NCBI GenBank assembly: GCA_050949745.1
Contig: JBMNGF010000010.1
Location: forward strand, 1-64,000
DNA: 64,000 nt
DNA from: Syntrophaceticus sp050949745
GTDB taxonomy: Bacteria; Bacillota; DSM-12270; Thermacetogeniales; Thermacetogeniaceae
Reading direction: 5' to 3'
Below the pieces are notes generated by a model. That model saw nothing but the letters and a program-made list of their open reading frames with translations. It ran no database searches and had not been told where the DNA came from. A program made the translations under genes and the position numbers. Position 1 is the stretch's first letter. Every line of letters starts with the position of its first letter. Below, piece by piece: positions 1-8,014 of this stretch.

Positions 1-441
1 CTTGTATATCCTGATGCTATTGACCAGATCAGCAAACAGGTTGAAAAATCCCTGGTAACCTCTTGGGAAAATACTTCTCCCCTCTATCTAAATATGAGTG
101 ATTTGCTCGGCACAAATCATCTGCCTACCAATCCCCATTGGTGCTACCCAAGAATAGCAGTTGTCTGCCTTCCTATTGCTATCTTGGGATGTGCTTTTGA
201 TTGTGAAACTGTCACTGTGCAGCTGAGCAGAACAGAATGCAGCGACCTCCCACTGGAAATCTGGACAAACTATTTCCACCCCTATGGTATAGAACTTTAT
301 CCTGGAAAAGGAGCAGATTTCGCTGTAGCAGGTTATACAAAACACATCCATAATGAAATCGAAAGAAACCTTCCTTCAGACCATGCTCTTCGCAATCCCT
401 GTCAACCACCGCGCCCTGAATATATATGGCGCATAAAATAG
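1..441 (+). CDS. 3' end of an unrecognised protein (5' end outside window)
   Basis: The frame is open from the first base of the window to a TAG at 439-441, giving 146 residues, so this is the C-terminal part of a longer gene. I do not recognise the family. The fragment is mostly soluble-looking, with a short hydrophobic stretch around IAVVCLPIAILGCAF and several Cys and Trp residues. It converges on the rad50 operon, with a hairpin-rich spacer between them. An internal ATG at position 94 has no convincing ribosome binding site. Function unknown. Confidence 0.5.
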   Translation, partial: LVYPDAIDQISKQVEKSLVTSWENTSPLYLNMSDLLGTNHLPTNPHWCYPRIAVVCLPIAILGCAFDCETVTVQLSRTECSDLPLEIWTNYFHPYGIELYPGKGADFAVAGYTKHIHNEIERNLPSDHALRNPCQPPRPEYIWRIK

Positions 442-625
442 AATAGGTGAACTCGTCTAGCTAAAGCTGGACATCAGAATTCTGGTGGGGGGGACTCCCC
501 CACCCACCGAAGCAGAAAATGGAACCCCACTGATTGAAATGGGAGGCTTAGGATCAGGTAAGGAAAAGGGTCAGGCATTTAGCTGCGCCAGACCCCGGAA
601 CTGCTCATCATATTTCAATAACACT
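442..625. other. hairpin-rich spacer between convergent genes
   Basis: Three hairpins follow one another between two converging genes: 455-472 (GTCTAGC, loop TAAA, GCTGGAC), 484-504 (GGTGGGGG, loop of 5, CCCCCACC) and a weaker one at about 525-545. The perfect palindrome CAGAATTCTG lies between the first two. No T-run follows the strong stem, so this is not a textbook intrinsic terminator. The layout faintly recalls the right end / guide RNA scaffold of IS200/IS605-type elements, but no transposase or TnpB gene is beside it. Confidence 0.35.
484..504. terminator. strong GC-rich hairpin, possible bidirectional terminator
   Basis: An 8-bp perfect GC stem with a 5-nt loop sits between the stop of the partial gene (441) and the stop of the rad50 C-terminal gene (626), which converge. 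It lacks a downstream T-tract on either strand, so termination activity is an inference from position and stability. Confidence 0.4.
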
Positions 626-1288
626 TCAGCGAATCCGGCGTACCTTACTTATTCCCTGATGCAGTTCCACCAGGTAAGCGATATCTGCAGAGTCAGCCAG
701 GTGCTGGTTATGGGAGACCATAATCACCTGACGCCCCAGGGATTGGCTATAACCTTTCAGAAATTGTGCCAGCTGCGGGGCGTATTCATCAGAGACATGT
801 TTCCCGGGTTCATCCAGGATTGCAGGCCCACCCACAGGAGGCCGGGAAGCATACAGAAGAGCAAGCCGCAAGGCTAGAGAGATAACATCCACAACCCCTC
901 CTCCTCTGGCATCCTGAGGAGTGGTTTCAACCCGATAATCCTCTCCGTAATTAGAGCAAACGTAAAACTCAGCTTCCGGACGGTCTCGCTTCTCCTCCAC
1001 TACAACCTTAAACTCTATATCATCTCCAAATACAAACTGCAGGCCCTGAGTAACCAGGAGTTCCACCTGACGTCTCCCCTGCTCACGAGCATGCTTAGCA
1101 GCCTCCATCAGCAGAAGACGCACCTGTTCCAGACAATCCACTTGCTCATGGATTTCCTTTACACTCTCCTGAAGAGAGGCCTCCTGTTCCTGAATTGTTG
1201 CCTGTTCACCCTGCTGCCTATGATAAATAGCTTTTAGCTGTTCAAAATTCTTTTTGAGGAAATTTAAATCCTTTAAGTTCTGATTCAC
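626..1288 (-). CDS. Rad50/SbcC-like ATPase, C-terminal piece
   Basis: About 220 residues form the C-terminal half of an ABC-type Rad50/SbcC ATPase. After about 60 residues of coiled coil come a signature-like segment (RGGGVVDVISLALRLA), Walker B (AILDEP) and the H-loop (MVSHN). The signature has GGG where SGG is usual. The GTG at 1288 is preferred as start because GGGAG lies 8 nt upstream and the start overlaps the TGA of the preceding frame (GTGA), a translational-coupling arrangement; a GTG at 1318 in the same frame is less likely. It should assemble with the Walker A piece at 1579-2883 and the nuclease at 2880-3866 into a Mre11-Rad50 complex for DNA end processing. There is no Walker A in this polypeptide. 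Confidence 0.8.
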   Translation of the reverse strand: MNQNLKDLNFLKKNFEQLKAIYHRQQGEQATIQEQEASLQESVKEIHEQVDCLEQVRLLLMEAAKHAREQGRRQVELLVTQGLQFVFGDDIEFKVVVEEKRDRPEAEFYVCSNYGEDYRVETTPQDARGGGVVDVISLALRLALLYASRPPVGGPAILDEPGKHVSDEYAPQLAQFLKGYSQSLGRQVIMVSHNQHLADSADIAYLVELHQGISKVRRIR

Positions 1289-1563
1289 CGAGAGCGCTCC
1301 CTTTCCAAGAGGTCCCACGGGACCAGCTCTTTCGTCTCCTGCAACAGCCGATCCATCTCCTCTTTCAAAGAAGCTATCTGCTCATTAAGTTCCTCTGGCT
1401 TGACACCGTACTCCTCGGCCTTCTGATACAACTTCTGCCGCTGCTGCTCCAGCAGTTCCTTCTGGCTTAAAGCACGCTCCCGCAAGTCACGGGATCTGCG
1501 CAGCGCATCCTTTAAATAATTGATTTGTTTTTCATATTGGGCCTGTTCCTTCACTCCCGCCAA
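1285..1563 (-). CDS. short coiled-coil protein, middle piece of split Rad50
   Basis: This 92-residue, almost wholly charged heptad-type coiled coil has no catalytic motif. It lies between the gene ending in the zinc-hook CPVC motif and the gene carrying the signature/Walker B half, exactly where the descending coiled-coil arm of Rad50 would be. The TTG start at 1563 is preceded by GGGGGGTG about 8 nt upstream; a GTG three codons later is possible. Its stop overlaps the GTG of the next gene. It is inferred to be a separately translated arm segment, or a small partner of the coiled coil. Alone it would be unclassifiable; the operon context gives the assignment. Confidence 0.65.
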   Translation of the reverse strand: MAGVKEQAQYEKQINYLKDALRRSRDLRERALSQKELLEQQRQKLYQKAEEYGVKPEELNEQIASLKEEMDRLLQETKELVPWDLLERERSR

Positions 1564-1578
1564 AATGAGGCACCCCCC

Positions 1579-2883
1579 TTAGCTATATTCATTCAGAACT
1601 CTCTCTATTGCTTCCTGATCCAGTTCTCCAAAACAGACTGGACACTTGCCGATTTTCAGCAAGAATTTCCGAAATTCTTGAAGATGCTGGTCGATTTCCT
1701 TTTGGTAGCGTTCCGCTGCCAGGCAGGAACCTCGATATGCCATCTCATGTTCCTTCCAATCCTGCCCTAAATCATGGTAGATTTTCCACCTTTGTCTCTT
1801 CTCCTCAACATCTTTCAGCTGTTTTTCTACTGCCGCCAACTCTTTTGTCCGATCTGCAATAAATGATATTTTCTTTAAATGGCTTGCTATCTGTTCCAGC
1901 TCACTGGCAATCTGGCTGAGGTCCTTCCATTCATGAAAAAGCGGGTCACTCTTTTGCAGTTGCTCATCAATAAAGGATACTAGGCCTGTATCTGTAATAA
2001 CCCTATCAACCCATGCAAACTGCTTATTCACCTGGCTGATCTCCAACTGCAGATTGAGGAGGCTACTATACTGCTGACTGTACTCTACCAACTGCTGACA
2101 GCTCTCCTCAGCCTGATCCAAGCGGGTCATTACTGACAACAGCTGCTCAACCTGATCTATAGCTTTTTCATTCTCTTCCCAGTCCCTCTGCAGAGTAGCA
2201 AGTTTTTCAACTTTTTGGACATTTTTTTCTATCTGCTTGATCAGGCAAGTAATCTGCTCAATCTTCTCCTGGAGTTCTGGAAGATGCTCATAAGACTTAA
2301 GTGACTCTGCCAGCTGCTCCAGTTCCTCTTGGGATCGCTTCTCCTGCTCCCCCAAACGCCGCAGCTCTGTGTTCACAGATCTTTGCGCCCAGTCCAGAAT
2401 GTGCACACCACCCAATTGACCGATCACTTTCGCCCTGATGGCTCCATTCTCAGCCATCAGAAAGGGACCTTCCAACTGGGACGCAAGATTCAACTCTACT
2501 TTGCGGTGCTCATCGATAATTACCTTCCTGACACCTGTTACTTGAATGATCTCCGCCGGGACATCGCTCCCAAAACCCTCGAAAACCAGTTCATCCTGAT
2601 CAGGTCTCTTTAACAGGTACTGGTTTTTCCCAGTTGTGCTCCGCAGGCGGGCGACGATAGTACCATCATCCAATTCTACCTTTACCTGGCAAGCCTTTGC
2701 ACCTACCCGAATGAAGTTAGCTCCCCGTGGTTCATTATAGAGAACCCAGCGCAATGCCCGTACAAGAGCTGACTTGCCAAAATCTGAAGGCCCCACAACA
2801 ACATTAAGTCCCGATCCGAACTCCACTTCTGTGTGTTGATGAGACTGAAAATTATCGACAATAAGCCGCTTAATGCTGCTCAT
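1579..2883 (-). CDS. Rad50/SbcC-like ATPase, N-terminal piece with zinc hook
   Basis: The 434 residues open with the ABC ATPase N-terminal lobe: Walker A GPSDFGKS at residues 31-38. A long coiled coil (about 165-405) follows, then the zinc-hook motif CPVC at residues 414-417, just before the C-terminus. Normal Rad50/SbcC continues from the hook into a returning coiled coil and Walker B; here the gene stops with TAA 17 residues after the hook and a new ribosome binding site follows. The ATG overlaps the stop of the Mre11-like gene by 4 nt (ATGA), so the two are translationally coupled. Its role is ATP-dependent clamp and tether for the Mre11 nuclease at DNA ends. Confidence 0.85.
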   Translation of the reverse strand: MSSIKRLIVDNFQSHQHTEVEFGSGLNVVVGPSDFGKSALVRALRWVLYNEPRGANFIRVGAKACQVKVELDDGTIVARLRSTTGKNQYLLKRPDQDELVFEGFGSDVPAEIIQVTGVRKVIIDEHRKVELNLASQLEGPFLMAENGAIRAKVIGQLGGVHILDWAQRSVNTELRRLGEQEKRSQEELEQLAESLKSYEHLPELQEKIEQITCLIKQIEKNVQKVEKLATLQRDWEENEKAIDQVEQLLSVMTRLDQAEESCQQLVEYSQQYSSLLNLQLEISQVNKQFAWVDRVITDTGLVSFIDEQLQKSDPLFHEWKDLSQIASELEQIASHLKKISFIADRTKELAAVEKQLKDVEEKRQRWKIYHDLGQDWKEHEMAYRGSCLAAERYQKEIDQHLQEFRKFLLKIGKCPVCFGELDQEAIERVLNEYS

Positions 2884-3866
2884 ACTTTATCCTCTCCTAG
2901 GCTGATAGCTTCCTCTGCCAAAGAAATCCTACGCAGTGCTTCATCAATTACCTCCGGAGACATTTTTTCCATTGCGGCAATTTCCTGCAACAGCATCCGC
3001 ACATCAGTACGTTCATAGGAACCGGCAGCCTTCACCTCTGCCAGATAACCTGCCAATTTTTGCTCCCGAAAGGATGCTTCCTCTAACCGGGACCTGTCCA
3101 GGACATCTTCACCAGGTGCGGCGCTTTTCAATCTGACCTTTTCATAAGTCGGACTGCTTCCGGAAAAGTCGATGATCAACACCTGTATAGGCCTTTTCAT
3201 CTCATGCTGGAAGTTAGAAAGGCGCACCAATGCCCCGGGATTAAGGAAGTGTTTTCCATCCTTTTCCGTATCGGGAAACCCCAAATGGTTATGTCCTACC
3301 AAAGTAAAGTCCGCTTCAGTATCCCAGATCTGCTCGATCAAAGTATAAAAAGCCCCTGGATATATACTGCGCTGCAAGAGCATCCCATGCACCATATGAA
3401 TGGCATAGTCACAGTCCTTTTTCTGAACAACATAATCCAACTTCGGTTCCCGTCGGTCCATTTCAAAATGGTAACCCTGCCCGCTCAGCTGTATGCGCAG
3501 ATCATTTTTCTCAAGATAGATAGGCTCTCTCCCCACCAATCGCACAATGCCCAGCCTAGCAATGAAACCAAGCATAGTTCGGGGGAGGGTTGCAGTGTTA
3601 TGCCCAAAAAGGTCATGGTTGCCCGGGATTGCAAAAACAGGGACGGAAAACTGCTGATAGACTTCCAGGAAATCTGCACAGACACTGATAGCAGGAGAAG
3701 GAACATCAAAAAAATCCCCTCCATGCAAAATATAATCCACCTCATATTCCTGGGCAATTTCCACCAACTCCTTCAGCTTTCGCACCAGAGTCGCAGGAAA
3801 ATTATCTGTTCTATTTTCAGGACTAGTGCCCCTTTTATGATCATCTGTAAAAAAAAGAAAACGCAT
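2880..3866 (-). CDS. Mre11/SbcD-like DNA exonuclease (metallophosphoesterase)
   Basis: This 328-residue calcineurin-like phosphoesterase has the Mre11 motif series in order: FTDDHKRG near the N-terminus, HGGDFFD, PGNHD, HMVHG and VGHNH, which supply the two-metal site. The first motif reads D-D-H where D-x-H is expected, consistent with metal binding. It is predicted to be the Mn-dependent nuclease subunit acting with the Rad50 pieces immediately downstream. It is shorter than E. coli SbcD (about 400) and has only a short C-terminal Rad50-binding tail. It lies downstream of herA across an 85-bp spacer that holds repeat sequence. Confidence 0.9.
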   Translation of the reverse strand: MRFLFFTDDHKRGTSPENRTDNFPATLVRKLKELVEIAQEYEVDYILHGGDFFDVPSPAISVCADFLEVYQQFSVPVFAIPGNHDLFGHNTATLPRTMLGFIARLGIVRLVGREPIYLEKNDLRIQLSGQGYHFEMDRREPKLDYVVQKKDCDYAIHMVHGMLLQRSIYPGAFYTLIEQIWDTEADFTLVGHNHLGFPDTEKDGKHFLNPGALVRLSNFQHEMKRPIQVLIIDFSGSSPTYEKVRLKSAAPGEDVLDRSRLEEASFREQKLAGYLAEVKAAGSYERTDVRMLLQEIAAMEKMSPEVIDEALRRISLAEEAISLGEDKV

Positions 3867-3880
3867 TATGATACCTCCAT

Positions 3881-3948
3881 GTGTGTCACGTGTGACACGG
3901 GGACGGGGGGCGTGTCACATCCGACCCCTGACCTCCGGCTTCCGACCT
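3881..3948. repeat. intergenic repeat, family A followed by family D
   Basis: Positions 3881-3919 hold GTGTCAC/GTGACAC palindromic units around GGGGACGGGG (family A). Positions 3921-3948 hold CCGACC...CCTGACC...CCGGC units (family D, like 46117-46160). On the coding strand the family D part starts three bases after the TAA of the HerA gene. It separates herA from the mre11-like gene inside what otherwise looks like one operon. Confidence 0.6.
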
Positions 3949-3951
3949 CTA

Positions 3952-5784
3952 TTACTTATAGGTAGGCCCAAAAGGTCCCTCGATCTTTTCCAACCTTCCC
4001 GCTACAACCAATTCCTCTAATGACTCCTGCACCTCATCAACTGTGACCGAGCGGTTGAGGGCATTCTCCAACTCCGGGAGATTAAGAGCGATCTGTCCGA
4101 TGTGCAGTGGAAGGAAATCAGCAATTGCTTTAATAAATTCCTCATCCACCCCACCATAATCCTTTTCTAATTCGGTAAAGGGATTCAGTGTGCGGGGAGC
4201 CTGAGTCCAGGCACAGCGAATGCGGACAGATACCGTCCTTCCCACAACAGCTGAGGAGATAAAGGCAGTACCTGATGGTAGATAAGGGAGCCTACCCCCC
4301 TCATCCCCGGAGATATCTGTTTCCTCCTGGATCACCTTAATATCGCTTGCCCTGACTGTGCGAAAGATGATCTTGGTGTTGAGCTGTGCAGTGATCGTAT
4401 CATCCAGCAGAGCAGGACGCTGGGTAGCCAGTATTAGAAAAACCCCGTATTTCCTTCCCTCCTGGGCTACCTCTCGGAAGACACTGCGAGCAGGTGAAGA
4501 AAACTCGATCCCACGACGGGCAAAGTTATGTGCCTCATCTGTTACTATAATAAAAGGTGGAAACTTCTCACTAGGGACTTCAGCCCGCTGAATTGCATCC
4601 TGATAGCTGCGGCGCATCCCATAGAGTTTTCGCACCAGATAAGCGCTGAAAACAGTCAACAACCAGATGGGGCCCCTGATCACAGTCAGGCGCCTGCGAT
4701 AAAGGGCACTGGTTATCGGAGAAATATCCTTTTGAAAAATACCTTCCCTGTGCAGGCGATAAAGACGCCACCGAATACCCCTTAGACTGCTGGGATGTCC
4801 GGCCTGCCGGGCTAAATTTATGATCTTTTTTTCGTATGCGGAATTCTCCCCATAATGCTTACGAATTTCTGATAAGGTTTCCTCCTCCTTCTCTGCCAGC
4901 CCGATACATTGATCAAGTTTCCCGGAAAAGCTCACAAAGGAATCCTTACCCTGGTGAATGGCCTTTAGTGCATTATCCATCCCCTCAGTGAAATTTCCCC
5001 CTGCAGCTGTCAGCAAATAGGCCAGATCCTGGCTGGTCAGGTCTTCGAAATTCACCCCTGTATCCTTTCCTACTGTGAGGATTTCTGTCCTGCCTTTAAA
5101 TTTTTTGGCCTTACCCCCATCCATCCCCTCAAAGGGAGTGTCAAAGCTCATCTCATAATGAGGATCGAAAACTAGAGTTGGTATCTGCTTTTCCAAAAGT
5201 TCCTCCAGAATCACCCTCATCCCGAAGGACTTACCAGAACCCGATCCCCCGAAAATACCTATATGGGGGTATTCCTGCATAGCACGGTGATCGAAAACAA
5301 AGGGAACACCGCGTTGGGGAAGTATCCCTTCACCCTTTTTATACAAAGGAGCACGGCTTTTTAGTTCCTCCGGAAGAGTCCCCTGCATATCCTCAGTTCC
5401 CAGAGTAACCCCTAAAACAAGTCCAGCCTCCACCGGACAGGGTAGCAGGAGGTCATAGACCTCAGCAAAAGATGGCAGATGGACACTGGAACCTACGGCC
5501 ACCGGATAAGGGATATCACTTAGAATCCGCAGCTTGGCCAGGTGAATTGTCTCCTCACCTAGGCGAAACCCCACCTGTTCCAACCCTTCCCAAACAGCGG
5601 GATCGACCAAAGGGCTGCGCTCCATAGTAAGAGGAAGAAATCTATTAAAAGACTTTGTTTCTACAACTTCACCCCGAAGCTCCAGCTCCGGGTCATCTAT
5701 AACCAGAATCTCCCCGATCCGAAACTTCCGCTCACGGGAGGCCACATAAATAAACTGTTGTGTTGTCACACCAACTACTTGCAT
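3952..5784 (-). CDS. herA: HerA-type hexameric DNA helicase/translocase
   Basis: The 610-residue HerA/FtsK-superfamily ATPase begins with a HAS-barrel-like segment (about 1-100). Walker A GGSGSGKS is near residue 180, Walker B is FIIVTDEAHNFA, and the sensor/arginine-finger segment contains ATQRPALLDDT. HerA forms a hexamer that pumps DNA and works with the NurA nuclease, whose gene is immediately upstream, and with Mre11-Rad50 encoded downstream, to resect double-strand ends. The pairing is standard in archaea and patchy in bacteria. The ATG has AGGAGG 7 nt upstream. The stop is followed at once by repeat sequence. Confidence 0.9.
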   Translation of the reverse strand: MQVVGVTTQQFIYVASRERKFRIGEILVIDDPELELRGEVVETKSFNRFLPLTMERSPLVDPAVWEGLEQVGFRLGEETIHLAKLRILSDIPYPVAVGSSVHLPSFAEVYDLLLPCPVEAGLVLGVTLGTEDMQGTLPEELKSRAPLYKKGEGILPQRGVPFVFDHRAMQEYPHIGIFGGSGSGKSFGMRVILEELLEKQIPTLVFDPHYEMSFDTPFEGMDGGKAKKFKGRTEILTVGKDTGVNFEDLTSQDLAYLLTAAGGNFTEGMDNALKAIHQGKDSFVSFSGKLDQCIGLAEKEEETLSEIRKHYGENSAYEKKIINLARQAGHPSSLRGIRWRLYRLHREGIFQKDISPITSALYRRRLTVIRGPIWLLTVFSAYLVRKLYGMRRSYQDAIQRAEVPSEKFPPFIIVTDEAHNFARRGIEFSSPARSVFREVAQEGRKYGVFLILATQRPALLDDTITAQLNTKIIFRTVRASDIKVIQEETDISGDEGGRLPYLPSGTAFISSAVVGRTVSVRIRCAWTQAPRTLNPFTELEKDYGGVDEEFIKAIADFLPLHIGQIALNLPELENALNRSVTVDEVQESLEELVVAGRLEKIEGPFGPTYK

Positions 5785-5889
5785 AAAAACCTCCTATCTG
5801 TGCAATGGGAACGGTTCCTATTGCATCAAACAGTTTCCACCTGCCACTTCAAATATAATAACAGGAAAGATTTAAGACCAACCACATAC

Positions 5890-6888
5890 TTAAAGTTCTC
5901 TGCTTGCTCTAAGGGGTCGCAGGAAAACCTCCGCTACAGCAGGATCAAGATAGGTAGCGATCATGGCTTCTACCTCTTCCCTGGTCAGCCGCACCTCAGC
6001 ATCAACCACATCAAGCCACAGGGGAATACCCCTCCCATATGATGGAGTAATGCTGTATAAGAAATTGAGCGCTGTCTTCACTTCATTTTCCTGTGCCTTC
6101 AGATAGTCAACAGCCACAACCTGGGGGTGTCTGGCGAAGCGGACATAAAAACGCCCCTTTTCTCCGCCCTCCCCCTCGCACAGCTGATAAATTTCCCCTG
6201 GTTCCAGCAGTCCGAACAGGATCTCCCGGTCACCCACTACCCTGGGGGAATCTGATTCACCGGCCGGAGAAAATGTTTGAGCCAAGGCACAAGTAGCGAT
6301 CTCCTCGGTTACTCCCACCATCAAGACCTCTCGTTCAAGCACCTCATCCTTCAGGCTGTTCCAGATTTCAGGTGCATGATTTTTCAAACGAGCGAAGCCG
6401 CCATCCAAGACTAGCAGCCGCGGTTCGGCTTTAAGTGCCTGAACAGCCACCTTAGCCTCCAGCGTCGCCAATATCCCCCAACGCAGGTGCGCTAAGGCTT
6501 CTTCGGCATCCTGTCCTGTGCCTATATAATCATCCATCTTTCCCTGGTATCTGGGCAGAAGGGGTGAAAAAACCTCTTGTTCCCAAATCCGTTCGCAGTT
6601 GCCACTGCTGCTGGTTGTGTGCGCCAAAGCCCGAAAAAAAGTTAACACATAAGGATAGCTAGCCCCGTAATTAACCAAAGAGCCATCCACCCCCACCAAT
6701 GGCATTCCCTGAAAAAAAGAAGCTATCTCCTCTGCGGAAAGCTTGGACAGATCAGCAAAAACCCCCTTTTGCTTTGCCCTCTGCCGTCTTTCCTCGGTGG
6801 TCCCTTCCATTCTATGGCGCTTTTCTAAATATTCATTCAGTTCTTTGAGTTCAGAAATTAATTGTTCTTGCGGGAGCACACACGTCAC
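5890..6888 (-). CDS. nurA: NurA-domain nuclease
   Basis: The 332-residue protein has the NurA domain hallmark LVGVDGSLVNYG near residues 62-73 (metal-binding Asp), a second acidic strand LLVLDGGFARL near residue 155, and a C-terminal DVVDAEVRLT segment that normally completes the RNase H-like site. It is inferred to be the 5'-3' nuclease working with the HerA pump encoded 105 bp downstream. The start is uncertain: GTG at 6888 and a second GTG three codons later both lie near a GGGGTG sequence. It is the promoter-proximal gene of the resection operon. Confidence 0.8.
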   Translation of the reverse strand: MTCVLPQEQLISELKELNEYLEKRHRMEGTTEERRQRAKQKGVFADLSKLSAEEIASFFQGMPLVGVDGSLVNYGASYPYVLTFFRALAHTTSSSGNCERIWEQEVFSPLLPRYQGKMDDYIGTGQDAEEALAHLRWGILATLEAKVAVQALKAEPRLLVLDGGFARLKNHAPEIWNSLKDEVLEREVLMVGVTEEIATCALAQTFSPAGESDSPRVVGDREILFGLLEPGEIYQLCEGEGGEKGRFYVRFARHPQVVAVDYLKAQENEVKTALNFLYSITPSYGRGIPLWLDVVDAEVRLTREEVEAMIATYLDPAVAEVFLRPLRASREL

Positions 6889-7028
6889 CCCTTATATTTC
6901 TAACACTGCTAAAATTCTCTTCTCACAAAAAAAAACCTGCACTGGGCAAGAAAATTATCAAGGTAGCATAGGGAGTCCGTACAGGCTCCCCTCAGACCGA
7001 CTTAAAGAAACAATATGATCTTTACACT
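6889..7028. other. intergenic region upstream of nurA
   Basis: These 140 bp contain short A-rich and palindromic stretches. No promoter is clear enough to call. The nurA operon start signal must lie here or further upstream. Confidence 0.3.
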
Positions 7029-7694
7029 CTATAGTGTCATGTTAAAGACAATTACGATCAAAGCCATTACAGTATTCCACATACTGTGAGCAACGATAGC
7101 CGGATAAATTGAATTTGAATTTTCACAAAAAATGTTTAAGCAAGCACCGCCGATAGCCAGCGGTATAAATCTGACCAGATCAAAATGCATTAAGCCGAAC
7201 AGACAAGCAGTAGCTGTTATCCCCCCGTTAACACCAAGGCGGTTGCGCATAACCGGATAGATAAATCCTCGGAAAAATAGTTCCTCACTCACAGGAGCAA
7301 TGACCCCCACTAACAGCAACAGTGAGACAATCTGCTCCCGACCTCTGGCATTCAGAAGTAGATCAGCAACAGCTTGGGGTTCCGGAGTTTGGGGTAAGAA
7401 GGAAATAATTATAGCCATGAGTATGGTCACCAGCAGAAAAACACCTGTCCCCCCGAGCACCCCATACAACAAAATGTTCCGCAAGTTAATACTGCCAACT
7501 CCTAGGGCTGCCAGAGTAGCCTTTCTAATTCGCACAGCGAACAAAACAAAAGCCACCATCAAAATACCCTGCAGAAAACCTGCTGTCAGCATAACAGTCA
7601 GTTCGATGCTGCCGATACCTGGAATAAGAGACAACACCCAGTTCGCCAATCTAAGGCCGAAAAAACCGAAAAATATACTAAAAAGAAAAATCAA
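7029..7694 (-). CDS. CPBP-family intramembrane metalloprotease
   Basis: This polytopic membrane protein is of the CPBP (CAAX prenyl protease/bacteriocin-processing, Rce1-like) family. The motifs are EELFFRGF (Glu-Glu-x3-Arg), FGLMHF and IVAHSMWNT, which make up the active-site Glu and His residues. The frame is open and reads protein-like upstream of the TTG at 7694 (residues LRPSWGIPDIVIIF, typical of this family's N-terminus) back to a stop at 7782-7784, with no ATG/GTG/TTG in between. A GGAGAGGAG 8 nt upstream of an ATT at 7781 suggests a rare ATT start or a lost start codon. Cellular substrate unknown. Confidence 0.75.
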   Translation of the reverse strand: MIFLFSIFFGFFGLRLANWVLSLIPGIGSIELTVMLTAGFLQGILMVAFVLFAVRIRKATLAALGVGSINLRNILLYGVLGGTGVFLLVTILMAIIISFLPQTPEPQAVADLLLNARGREQIVSLLLLVGVIAPVSEELFFRGFIYPVMRNRLGVNGGITATACLFGLMHFDLVRFIPLAIGGACLNIFCENSNSIYPAIVAHSMWNTVMALIVIVFNMTL

Positions 7695-8014
7695 AGCAAA
7701 AATGATTACAATATCCGGAATACCCCAGGATGGCCGTAACCGCGGATAAGTGTTCCTTCTTCTTAATTCATGAAGATAAATTTATAATACTCCTCTCCAC
7801 ACAATACACATCAACCAATGCCAATATTCGCCAAATTATACTCGCCCTGCAGCAACCTTTTAAAAACTTGTTTTTTAGGTAACTGCCGTAACCGCTACAA
7901 TAGATCGGCCCCATCACCGGAACAATCATGACAACACCTGACACAGAAGAATGGTTGAAAATATCCATTTGTTCTAGTTATTCACATTAATCCTCCCCTA
8001 ATAGGTCTTTGGAT

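Noticed and set aside
1260..1330. Simple frameshift joining the two C-terminal rad50 pieces
   Set aside because: GGGAG is well placed for the GTG that overlaps the upstream TGA, and the upstream junction also has a separate ribosome site, so separate translation is likelier.
3204..3965. 253-codon plus-strand reading frame across the mre11-like gene
   Set aside because: Entirely antisense to a gene with clear Mre11 motifs; composition is that of a shadow frame.
7768..7968. 66-codon minus-strand reading frame upstream of the CPBP gene
   Set aside because: No family resemblance, no convincing ribosome site, and its end overlaps the likely start region of the protease gene.
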